The notes beneath the pieces are model-generated. The model had not been told where the DNA came from, made no database searches, and worked only from the letters and a program-made list of their open reading frames with translations. This document shows, piece by piece, positions 35,461-43,049 of a stretch of 64,000 bases of DNA. The DNA lies in the NCBI RefSeq assembly GCF_012273015.1, contig NZ_CP050954.1:496001-560000 (forward strand). Reading direction: 5' to 3'. How positions within the stretch are numbered: the first letter of the stretch is position 1; each line of letters opens with the position of its first letter. Origin of the DNA: Hymenobacter sp. BT18. Lineage in GTDB: Bacteria > Bacteroidota > Bacteroidia > Cytophagales > Hymenobacteraceae. The position numbers were made by a program, and so were the translations under genes.

Positions 35461-36645
35461 TTACTCCTGCTTTGCCTTTCGGGTGCCTTGGTAGAGCTCG
35501 TACTTGAGCAGACGGCAGTCGATTGGGCCATTGTAGAGGGGGATGCGGCGGCTGGTTTTCAGGCCGATGCGCTTGGCGGCCTCCAGGTTGCCGGTAAACA
35601 CGTAGGCGTCGTAGCCCTGGAAGCCGGTTTTGAGCGTGTCGCCGATGGTTTTGTAGAGGGCTTCCATCTCCGCTTCCTCCCCAATCCGTTCCCCGTAGGG
35701 CGGATTCATCATTACAATGCCGGGGTCTTCCTTAGCAGGCGCTTTTGCCTCTTTCACGTCGCGCACGCCCAGCCGGATAAAGTCTTCCAGGTCGGCGGCG
35801 GCCACGTTTTCGCGGGCCAGCTCAATGTATTCCCGGCTCAGGTCGGAGCCAGCCAGGTAGGCCTGGGGGTCTTCCAGGCGCATTTGGCGCGCGTCCAGCT
35901 GCACCGATTCCCAGAGGGCCGCGTCGAAGTCCGGCCAGTTCTCGAAGCCAAACTTGCCCTGGTGGTAGAGGCCGGGCGCAATGCGCTGGGCAATGAGGGC
36001 CGCCTCGGTGAGCAGGGTGCCGGAGCCGCACATGGGGTCAATGAAGGGCTTGCGGCCGTCCCAGCCACTGAGCAGGATGAGGCCGGCGGCCAGGGCCTCG
36101 TTGAGCGGGGCCACATTGGTTTGCTGGCGGTAGCCGCGCTTGTGCAGGGATTCGCCGGAGGCATCGAGGCTGAGCACCACCTCGTTCTCAATCATGTGCA
36201 GGTGCAGGCGAATGTCGGGGTTTTTCACGTCCACGCTGGGGCGGTGCCCGAGGCGGTTGCGGAACTGGTCCACAATGGCATCCTTGGTAAGCTGGGCCAC
36301 ATACAGGGAGTGCTCAAACGACGACTTGTTCACCACGGCCGTGATGGCGAAGGTCTGATCGGGCCGGAGGTAGTCCTGCCAGTTCAGGCGGCTTACTTCC
36401 CGGTACAGGGCTTTTTCGTCGCGGGCATAGAAGTCGGCGAAGGGCCGCAGGATGCGCATGGCGGTGCGGCACCACAGGCAGGCTTCGTAGAGCAGCTGCT
36501 TGTTGCCGGTGAACTCCACGGCCCGCGTGCCTACTTTTTCAACTTTAGCGCCCAGGTCCCGCAGCTCCTGGGCCAGCACTTCTTCCAGCCCAAACTGGGT
36601 GGTGGCAGTCATATAGAACGGGGCGGAGCGGCGGTTGTCAGCCAT
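35461..36645 (-). CDS. THUMP-domain class I SAM-dependent RNA methyltransferase (RlmL-like)
   Basis: The 394-residue protein has a THUMP domain (about 45-160), then a Rossmann-fold methyltransferase with DPMCGSGTLLTEAALIAQRIAPG near 185 and the catalytic MMNPPYGERIG near 305. It matches the bacterial RlmL N-terminal half or YpsC family, which makes m2G in 23S rRNA. It lacks the RlmK half present in the E. coli fusion. I chose 36645 (MADNRRSAPFYMTATT), since the upstream extension is unlike homologs. It is convergent with the hydrolase gene. Confidence 0.93.
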   Translation of the reverse strand: MADNRRSAPFYMTATTQFGLEEVLAQELRDLGAKVEKVGTRAVEFTGNKQLLYEACLWCRTAMRILRPFADFYARDEKALYREVSRLNWQDYLRPDQTFAITAVVNKSSFEHSLYVAQLTKDAIVDQFRNRLGHRPSVDVKNPDIRLHLHMIENEVVLSLDASGESLHKRGYRQQTNVAPLNEALAAGLILLSGWDGRKPFIDPMCGSGTLLTEAALIAQRIAPGLYHQGKFGFENWPDFDAALWESVQLDARQMRLEDPQAYLAGSDLSREYIELARENVAAADLEDFIRLGVRDVKEAKAPAKEDPGIVMMNPPYGERIGEEAEMEALYKTIGDTLKTGFQGYDAYVFTGNLEAAKRIGLKTSRRIPLYNGPIDCRLLKYELYQGTRKAKQE

Positions 36646-36849
36646 TGATTGCGGAGGAAAAAGGGGAAACGATAAGGCAAAGGTCGGCATTGTTGCCCAG
36701 CAACCCAGCACCGAGGGCCGGGGCGGGGCAGCGCAAGAACCAGCGGCGGCAGTATCTTCCGGCCGCTGCCGAGCCGTTTCGCCGTTCCCGCGGCCCGGCG
36801 CTTCCTCTCCCTGCCTAGGTTAGCACTGCTTTACTTTTTCCTTTGCCGC

Positions 36850-37518
36850 ATGAGTTTTCCGCAGAAATACGTTTCCGAGGCGCTGGGCACCTTTGCCATT
36901 ATATTCTGCGGTACCGGCGCCATCGTCATCAACCAGGAAACGCACGGCGCCATCACCCACGTGGGTGTGGCTACTACCTTCGGGCTAATCGTCATGGCCA
37001 TGATTTACGCGCTGGGCGGCATCTCAGGAGCACACTTCAACCCAGCCGTAACGGTAGCCTTTGCCGCAGCCCGCACTTTTGCGTGGGGGCAGGTGCTGCC
37101 CTACATCGGGAGCCAGCTGGCCGGAGCCACCCTGGCCAGTGCCCTACTGCGCTACTTATTTCCCGGTAATGCTCTGCTGGGCGCCACCCTGCCGGCCGGG
37201 CCCGTGGGGCAGTCGTTGGTGCTGGAGCTGGTGCTTACCTTTCTGCTGATGCTGGTGATTCTGAGCGTGGCCCAGGGCTCCCGGGAGCAGGGCCTGTTTG
37301 CCGGACTGGCCATTGGTTCGGTGGTGCTGCTGGAAGCCATGTTTGCGGGCCCCATCTGCGGGGCTTCCATGAATCCGGCCCGCTCCTTCGGCCCTGCCCT
37401 GGTGTCGGGCCACCTGGAGCACCTGTGGCTTTACGTAGTGGCTCCAACGGCCGGGGCACTGGGGGCGGTGCTTATCTGGCGGTTTCTGCGGCCGGCGGCT
37501 TTTTCTGCTGAGGCATAG
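36850..37518 (+). CDS. MIP-family aquaporin/glycerol facilitator
   Basis: The 222-residue membrane protein has six helices with two NPA boxes: SGAHFNPAVT near 62 and SMNPARSFGP near 178. The residues around NPA, GASMNPARS, fit water-selective rather than glycerol channels, which are longer. Arg follows the second NPA as in functional channels. The stop codon is three bases before the archaemetzincin start codon, so the two share a transcript. Confidence 0.92.
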   Translation: MSFPQKYVSEALGTFAIIFCGTGAIVINQETHGAITHVGVATTFGLIVMAMIYALGGISGAHFNPAVTVAFAAARTFAWGQVLPYIGSQLAGATLASALLRYLFPGNALLGATLPAGPVGQSLVLELVLTFLLMLVILSVAQGSREQGLFAGLAIGSVVLLEAMFAGPICGASMNPARSFGPALVSGHLEHLWLYVVAPTAGALGAVLIWRFLRPAAFSAEA

Positions 37519-37521
37519 TCC

Positions 37522-38142
37522 GTGCGGCCTGCTGTTCTTTTCCCAGTCATCATTTGCTTGCTGATGAGCAGCTGCGGACTGCGGCCCTCTACCCGGCCGG
37601 TGCTGGTTCTGCAGCCGTTCCGGGGCTTTCCCAGCCCACTCTTCGACTCCGTTCACCGCCAGATCCAACGCCTGTATCCACTGGTAGTGCAACGGCCGGC
37701 GGCGGCATTGCCCAGGTCGGCCTACTATGCCCCACGCCACCGCTACCGCGCCGACTCCCTGCTGCACTTTTTGGTTGGGCGGCACCAGCCCGATACCGTG
37801 GTCATTGGCCTGACCCAGCAGGATATCAGCACCACCAAGAATGGGGTGCGCGACTGGGGGGTGATGGGCCTGGGCTACTGCCCGGGCCGCGCCTGCGTAA
37901 TTTCCAGCTTCCGGTTGAAGCGGCGCAACCTAAGCACGCAGTTCTACAAGGTCGTCCTGCACGAAATCGGTCACACTCAGGGGTTGCCGCACTGCACCAC
38001 GCGCACCTGCTTTATGCGTGATGCCGAAGGAGGCAACCCCACGGACGAGGAAACCAGCTTCTGCCGGGCCTGTACCGGGCACTTGCAAAGCCGGGGCTGG
38101 AAACTGGCTAGTCAAAGCCTAGTTCTCCCAAAAACTCCGTAG
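37522..38142 (+). CDS. Archaemetzincin-like zinc metallopeptidase lipoprotein
   Basis: The 206-residue product starts at GTG directly after the aquaporin stop and has a lipoprotein signal (VIICLLMSSCGLRP). The catalytic motif HEIGHTQGLPHC with a following CFM and CRACT fits archaemetzincins (HExxHxxGxxHC, then zinc-binding cysteines). Such peptidases often have an extra structural zinc from those cysteines. Most archaemetzincins are cytosolic, so a lipoprotein form is uncommon to my knowledge. Its substrate is unknown. A palindromic terminator follows. Confidence 0.85.
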   Translation: MRPAVLFPVIICLLMSSCGLRPSTRPVLVLQPFRGFPSPLFDSVHRQIQRLYPLVVQRPAAALPRSAYYAPRHRYRADSLLHFLVGRHQPDTVVIGLTQQDISTTKNGVRDWGVMGLGYCPGRACVISSFRLKRRNLSTQFYKVVLHEIGHTQGLPHCTTRTCFMRDAEGGNPTDEETSFCRACTGHLQSRGWKLASQSLVLPKTP

Positions 38143-38150
38143 CATTGCTT

Positions 38151-38177
38151 AGCCGGCCTGCAGGCCGGCTTTTCCTT
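38151..38177 (+). terminator. Terminator after the aquaporin-peptidase operon
   Basis: A perfect 20-base palindrome (AGCCGGCCTGCAGGCCGGCT) precedes TTTCCTTTC. Confidence 0.75.
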
Positions 38178-38192
38178 TCAACTACGCCCTGC

Positions 38193-39590
38193 ATGGCTGC
38201 TCCCATTCGTTCTTCTGCTTCCGCCTCCACCCTTACCGCGCCGGCTCGCTCCTACGCCCTGCCCATGCTGGCCATGACGAGCTTGTTCTTCTTGTTCGGA
38301 GCCGTCACCAACTTCAACGACGTGCTCATGCCCTACCTCAAGGACGTGTGCCAGCTCACCGATCTGCAGTCGTCGTTGGTGCAGTTCGCGTTTTTTGGGG
38401 CTTACTTCCTGATGTCGTTGCCGGCGGGCTACGTGCTGCGCAAGCTGGGCTACCAGCGCGGCATTGTGTTGGGGCTGCTGGTGATGGCCGCCGGGGCGCT
38501 GCTGTTTGTGCCGGCCGCTAACTCGCGCACGTTTGGCATGTTTCTGCTGGGTTTAAGCGTACTGGGCGCGGGCATTACCCTCCTGCAAGTAGCAGCCAAC
38601 CCTTACGTATCCATTCTGGGGCCGGCCAGTCGGGCCGCCAGTCGGGTGAGCGTGGTGGGCGTGGCCAACAACTTCGGGGGCACCCTCTCGCCCCTGCTGG
38701 GCGGCATACTGCTGTTTGGCGGCTCGGTGGCCCTCAAAGCCAAGCTGGCCGCTATGCCCGCTGCCCAGCGCCTGGCCGAGGAAGCCACTCTGGTAAAAGG
38801 CCCGTACATCGGGCTGGCCGTGTTTCTGGCAGTGCTGGCCGGCACCTTTGCCCTGCTGAAGCTGCCCGAGCTGGAAACTTTTGCCGATGAAGAAGCCGAC
38901 GTGCTGCCAGCTGCCGCCGGCCGCCGTTCGGCCCTGGCATATCCGCATCTGGTGCTGGGGGTAGTAGCTATTTTCCTGTACGTGGGCGTGGAAGTAGGGC
39001 TGGGGTCCTTTCTTATCCGCTACGGGGAGGCCCAGGGCATCAGCCAGCTGAGCGGCTTCACCCAGGCCCTGGTGCGGGGCCTCAACGTGGCCGTCAACTT
39101 CATTGCCGTGCTGCTCGGCCAGGCCCCCGCTCCCATCGATACCACGGCGGGCTTCACCAAGGCCGTAGGCGCCGTGCTGGTGGCTTCCTACTGGTTTGGC
39201 TCGTTGGTGGGCCGGGTGGTGGGCATCCCGCTGCTCAGCCGCTGGGATGCCCGCAAGCTGCTCGTGGCCGTATGCGCCGCCGGCGTGGGGCTGGTGCTGG
39301 CCTCCATTGCCACCCAGGGCGAGGCCGCCCTGTGGCTGATTGTGCTCTGCGGGTTGATGAACTCCATTATGTGGCCCGTCATCTTCCCGCTAGCCATCAA
39401 AGGGCTGGGGCCACTCACCAAGCAGGGCTCCTCTTACCTGATTATGGCCATTGTAGGCGGGGCTGTGGTCCCCCTGCTCATGGGCTGGGTAGCTACCCAC
39501 GGGGGCGGCCTGCGGGTGGCTTTCGTGCTGCCGGCCCTGTGTTACGCCTATCTGCTATACTACGCCCTGCGGGGCTACCGGGTGCGGTAG
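38193..39590 (+). CDS. Sugar MFS transporter (FucP/GluP-like)
   Basis: The 465-residue membrane protein has about 12 helices and the FucP-type pattern: FGAVTNFNDVLMPYLKDV, GYVLRKLGYQRGIVLGLLV, and the conserved LLQVAANPYVSILGP. Relatives take up fucose, glucose or galactose by proton symport. I chose the ATG at 38193, 25 bases after a terminator, because an upstream TTG start would include the terminator hairpin. No sugar catabolic genes are beside it, so substrate is uncertain. Confidence 0.92.
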   Translation: MAAPIRSSASASTLTAPARSYALPMLAMTSLFFLFGAVTNFNDVLMPYLKDVCQLTDLQSSLVQFAFFGAYFLMSLPAGYVLRKLGYQRGIVLGLLVMAAGALLFVPAANSRTFGMFLLGLSVLGAGITLLQVAANPYVSILGPASRAASRVSVVGVANNFGGTLSPLLGGILLFGGSVALKAKLAAMPAAQRLAEEATLVKGPYIGLAVFLAVLAGTFALLKLPELETFADEEADVLPAAAGRRSALAYPHLVLGVVAIFLYVGVEVGLGSFLIRYGEAQGISQLSGFTQALVRGLNVAVNFIAVLLGQAPAPIDTTAGFTKAVGAVLVASYWFGSLVGRVVGIPLLSRWDARKLLVAVCAAGVGLVLASIATQGEAALWLIVLCGLMNSIMWPVIFPLAIKGLGPLTKQGSSYLIMAIVGGAVVPLLMGWVATHGGGLRVAFVLPALCYAYLLYYALRGYRVR

Positions 39591-39606
39591 CAAAACTAAG
39601 TAGCCG

Positions 39607-39669
39607 GCCCTACACAAAAGCGGGTCAGAACCAGGCAATGGCTGGTTCTGACCCGCTTTTGTGTAGGGC
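39607..39669. terminator. Long perfect hairpin after the sugar transporter gene
   Basis: Two perfect 28-base arms (39607-39634 and 39642-39669) around a GCAATGG loop. It follows the sugar transporter gene and may block read-through into the rhodopsin gene. No T-run trails it. Confidence 0.75.
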
Positions 39670-39825
39670 AAACTCCATCCGCCGAAGCCCGAAAATTACC
39701 GTGGCACCGGCTGCGGAGCTTATTTTATTTTTTTGTTGAATGTTTTACAGCAAAAGGTTAAACATTAAAACATACTACTTTCTTAATGTAGGGTAAATTC
39801 TTTCTCACCCTCAACCCTTTACCCC

Positions 39826-40599
39826 ATGCAAACGGTATTACTCGACATCATGCGCATTCCCGTAGACGACCCAGTGGCGTTTACCTTTTTCACGGGGTAC
39901 ATGGCCATGGCCGCGGCCTCGGTATTCTTCCTGTTTGAGCGCAGCACTGTTACGGACAAGTGGAAAACGTCGCTGCTGGTTTCGGGCCTGATTACGGGCA
40001 TCGCCGCCGTGCATTATTACTACATGCGCGACTACTACGTAACTACCCACGAAACGCCCGTTGCCCTACGCTACATCGACTGGACGCTGACCGTGCCGCT
40101 CATGGTGGTGGAATTCTACCTGCTGGTACGGGCGGCCGGGGCCAAAGCCTCCCTGCTCTGGAAACTGATTCTAGCGGCCGTCATCATGCTGGTGTTCGGC
40201 TACATCGGGGAAGCCTTTACCGATGGCTCCATGAGCCACTCCGTACTGTGGGGCACGCTTTCCACGGTGGGCTATGTGTACATTCTGTACTCGGCCTGGA
40301 TGGGTGAGGTGGCCCAGCTGGCGGCAGCCTCCAACTCGGTAGCCGTGCAGAAGGGCGTACGGGCCCTGGCCTGGTTTATTCTGGTGGGCTGGGCTATTTA
40401 CCCCATTGGCTACATGGCCATGCCCGGCGGCTGGCTCGGGCCCGATGGTGCCGGCCTGCTGCGCCCCCACGACCTGGACCTGCTGTACAACATTGCGGAT
40501 GCCATCAATAAAATCGGCTTTGGCTTGGTGGTATACGGCATTGCCCGCAGCGAATCGGCGGTGAAAGTAGCCCCGGCCAGCGCCACCTCGGTGGTATAG
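39826..40599 (+). CDS. Proton-pumping rhodopsin (proteorhodopsin/xanthorhodopsin type)
   Basis: The 257-residue seven-helix protein carries the outward proton-pump set: Arg82, Asp85 (RYIDW), Thr89 and Glu96 in helix C (DTE pattern), His63 as the proteorhodopsin His75 counterpart, and the retinal Lys229 in DAINKIGFGLV. The tuning site is Met93, typical of green-absorbing pumps. In helix E, LWGTLSTVGYVYILY aligns Gly143 with bacteriorhodopsin Trp138, the position which is Gly in xanthorhodopsin and opens a window for a carotenoid antenna. The AT-rich 150-base stretch before the gene is a likely promoter region, though I find no clear -7 box. The retinal-making blh gene is next downstream. Confidence 0.96.
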   Translation: MQTVLLDIMRIPVDDPVAFTFFTGYMAMAAASVFFLFERSTVTDKWKTSLLVSGLITGIAAVHYYYMRDYYVTTHETPVALRYIDWTLTVPLMVVEFYLLVRAAGAKASLLWKLILAAVIMLVFGYIGEAFTDGSMSHSVLWGTLSTVGYVYILYSAWMGEVAQLAAASNSVAVQKGVRALAWFILVGWAIYPIGYMAMPGGWLGPDGAGLLRPHDLDLLYNIADAINKIGFGLVVYGIARSESAVKVAPASATSVV

Positions 40600-40700
40600 C
40601 GGCCGCTCGCTCTTCCCCGCACTTTCTGGAATTCACCGGCTGGCAGGCTGCGTTGCCCAACCCCGGGTCGCGCAGCCTGTTTGCCTTTCCCTCCCTTCGT

Positions 40701-41711
40701 ATGCAGCGGCAACCTTCTTCCGCGGCGGCGCCTCCCTGGCCCGCGCGCTATTACTCCTACGCGGCCGTAGGCCTGCTCATCGGGCTGGGGCGACTGGCGC
40801 CGGCCCACGCCGGACTGGTACTGGGCGTACCACTGGCCGTAGGCATGGTGGTGCTGGGCGTGGCCCACGGCGCCTGCGACCAGCTGATTGTGCCGGCGGC
40901 GGCCCCCGCCGCCCACCCGCTGCGCAACTGGCGCTATTGGGTGCGGTTTCTGGCGGGCTACCTCGGCTTGGCGGCGGTTGTGGGCCTGGGCTGGTGGCAG
41001 TGGCCGGGCGCTACCGTTGCCCTGTTCTTTCTGCTCACTATGTGGCACTGGGGCTCGGCCGATGCGCCGCCGCCTACGCTGGTGCCGGTAGCTGGTTGGC
41101 TCAGTCATAGCCTGCTGCGGGGCATGCTGCTGTTTGCGGTGCCCGCTGCCTGGTGGCCCGCCGAAACGGCCAGCATTGTAAACGACTTGTTGCACTTCAC
41201 CGGGGCCACTCCCGTGCCAGCGCATACGTTTGGAACGGTGGCCGGGTGGATGGGAGCTGCCGTGGCGGCCGGGCATGTGGGCCTCTGGCTCTGGTATGCC
41301 CGAAACCGGCGCTGGGCGCTGCTGAGCCGGGAGCTGGTGGAGCTGCTGGTCCTGGCTGGCCTGCTGCTGCTGCTGCCGCCGCGCTGGTCGGTGGCGGTGT
41401 ACTTTGTGTTCTGGCACAGCCTGCAGCACGCGCTGCGCCTGACGGGTTGGCTGGGCTATGGCCCCCAGGAGCTACCAATAGGCCGAACCCTGCTGCCGCA
41501 GCTAGGTTTTTTTCTGCGCCGGGCCGCGCCGCTGCTGCTGGTAAGCTGCGCCGCGCTGCTGGTGCTGGGCCGCCTGCTGGCTAGCCACCTCCCCGACGCT
41601 GCTGCCTGGTTTAGCCTGGCGCTGGTGGTTGCCTCCATCGTGACGCTGCCCCACGCCCTGCTGGTTACGCTGGTGATGGATGCGCCTCAGCGACGGCGCC
41701 CGGCCGCCTGA
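40701..41711 (+). CDS. blh: Beta-carotene 15,15'-dioxygenase Blh/Brp
   Basis: The 336-residue membrane enzyme splits beta-carotene into two retinals. It has about eight helices and the conserved metal-ligand histidines: GVAHGACDQL, MWHWGSAD, FWHSLQHALR and TLPHALLV. It lies 101 bases after the rhodopsin gene and gives that pump its chromophore. I chose ATG 40701, with an upstream TTG adding 16 residues as the alternative. Carotenoid synthesis genes (crtB, crtI, crtY) are not in the window. Confidence 0.94.
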   Translation: MQRQPSSAAAPPWPARYYSYAAVGLLIGLGRLAPAHAGLVLGVPLAVGMVVLGVAHGACDQLIVPAAAPAAHPLRNWRYWVRFLAGYLGLAAVVGLGWWQWPGATVALFFLLTMWHWGSADAPPPTLVPVAGWLSHSLLRGMLLFAVPAAWWPAETASIVNDLLHFTGATPVPAHTFGTVAGWMGAAVAAGHVGLWLWYARNRRWALLSRELVELLVLAGLLLLLPPRWSVAVYFVFWHSLQHALRLTGWLGYGPQELPIGRTLLPQLGFFLRRAAPLLLVSCAALLVLGRLLASHLPDAAAWFSLALVVASIVTLPHALLVTLVMDAPQRRRPAA

Positions 41712-41755
41712 GCCGGCGTATCGGTATTACCACGCCGGAGCCGGCCGCAACCCCT

Positions 41756-41763
41756 TACCTTTG
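41756..41763 (+). promoter_or_regulatory. Bacteroidota-type -7 box before murB
   Basis: TACCTTTG matches TAnnTTTG exactly and lies 23 bases before the murB start. The -33 area has TTA rather than TTG, so the promoter call is moderate. Confidence 0.45.
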
Positions 41764-41786
41764 CCGGAAACCATTCTCTCCGCCCG

Positions 41787-42818
41787 ATGCTGACGCCGGC
41801 CCCGACCCTTGACCACAACGTTTCTCTGCGCCCTTTCAACACCTTTGGCATTGAAGTGAAAGCCCGGCTGTTTGCCCGCTTTCGGTCGGTGGAGGAGCTG
41901 CAGGCGCTGCTGGCCCTTCCGGCGGTGCAGCAGGCGGAGAAGCTGGTGCTGGGTGGCGGCTCCAACCTGCTGTTTACCCGGGACTTTGAGGGCGTGGTGC
42001 TGAAAAACGAAATCAACGGGCTGGACATCATCAGTCAGGACGAGGACACGGCGCTGGTGCGGGCCGGAGCCGGGGAAAGCTGGCACGGCCTGGTCCAATA
42101 CACCCTGGAGCAGGAACTCAGCGGCATCGAAAACCTGTCGTTGATTCCGGGCACGGTGGGGGCCGCGCCGCTGCAGAATATCGGCGCCTACGGGACCGAG
42201 CTGAAAGACACCTTCGAACACCTGGAAGCGCTGGAAATTGCCACTGGCCAGCTGCGCACCTTCTCGCACGCCGAGTGCGGGTTCGGCTACCGGGAGTCGG
42301 TATTCAAAGGGCCGCTGAAAAGCCGCTATATCGTGACGGGGGTGGTCCTGCGCCTGCGTCGCCGTCACCAGGCCAACGTCAGCTACGGGGCCATCCGCAC
42401 TACCCTCGACGATATGGGCATCGGGCCCGAGCCCACGCCCCGGCAGGTGAGCGAGGCCGTGGTGAGCATCCGCCGCAGCAAGCTCCCCGACCCAACCGAA
42501 ATTGGCAACGCCGGCTCGTTTTTCAAAAACCCCGAGCTTTCCCAGCAGAAATATGACGAGCTCAAAGCCCAGTACGCCGACCTGCCCGGCTACCCCGTGC
42601 CCGGCGGTGTGAAGGTGCCCGCCGCCTGGCTGATTGAGCAGTGTGGCTGGAAAGGCCGCCGCCTGGGTGCCCACGGCGTGCACGACCGGCAGGCGCTGGT
42701 GCTGGTGAACCACGGCGGGGCGCAGGGCGAGGATATCCGCAACCTGGCATTTGAAATCATTGCCTCCGTGCGCGAGAAGTTCGGCGTGGAACTGCATCCG
42801 GAGGTGAACATTCTGTAG
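41787..42818 (+). CDS. murB: UDP-N-acetylenolpyruvoylglucosamine reductase (MurB)
   Basis: The 343-residue flavoenzyme makes UDP-N-acetylmuramic acid for peptidoglycan. Visible features are NTFGIEVKARLF at the N-terminus, GGGSNLLFT for FAD binding, IPGTVGAAPLQNIGAYG, and GNAGSFFKNP with the catalytic Ser region near 239, as in type I (E. coli-like) MurB. The C-terminal PGGVKVPAAWLIEQCGWKG and HDRQALVLVN complete it. It is a single housekeeping gene with its own promoter-like box. Confidence 0.97.
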   Translation: MLTPAPTLDHNVSLRPFNTFGIEVKARLFARFRSVEELQALLALPAVQQAEKLVLGGGSNLLFTRDFEGVVLKNEINGLDIISQDEDTALVRAGAGESWHGLVQYTLEQELSGIENLSLIPGTVGAAPLQNIGAYGTELKDTFEHLEALEIATGQLRTFSHAECGFGYRESVFKGPLKSRYIVTGVVLRLRRRHQANVSYGAIRTTLDDMGIGPEPTPRQVSEAVVSIRRSKLPDPTEIGNAGSFFKNPELSQQKYDELKAQYADLPGYPVPGGVKVPAAWLIEQCGWKGRRLGAHGVHDRQALVLVNHGGAQGEDIRNLAFEIIASVREKFGVELHPEVNIL

Positions 42819-43049
42819 GTGCTGCGGGCAGCAGAACAACCCTCACAACCCGACCGCAATTGTATTCACCCCCCCGAATATTCACCTTGTTCGGGCTCAT
42901 TGCCGTGCCCGGCGCCTGGCGGGCTGAAATAGAATATAACAAAATCTTTACCGGGCAAAGCGTTCAGCCTGACGGGAGTTTACTGGAAAGTGTGGATATT
43001 TGAAGCCTGATTTTCTGTCCGGGTTCTTCTGCACTCATTTCCTCCTTTC

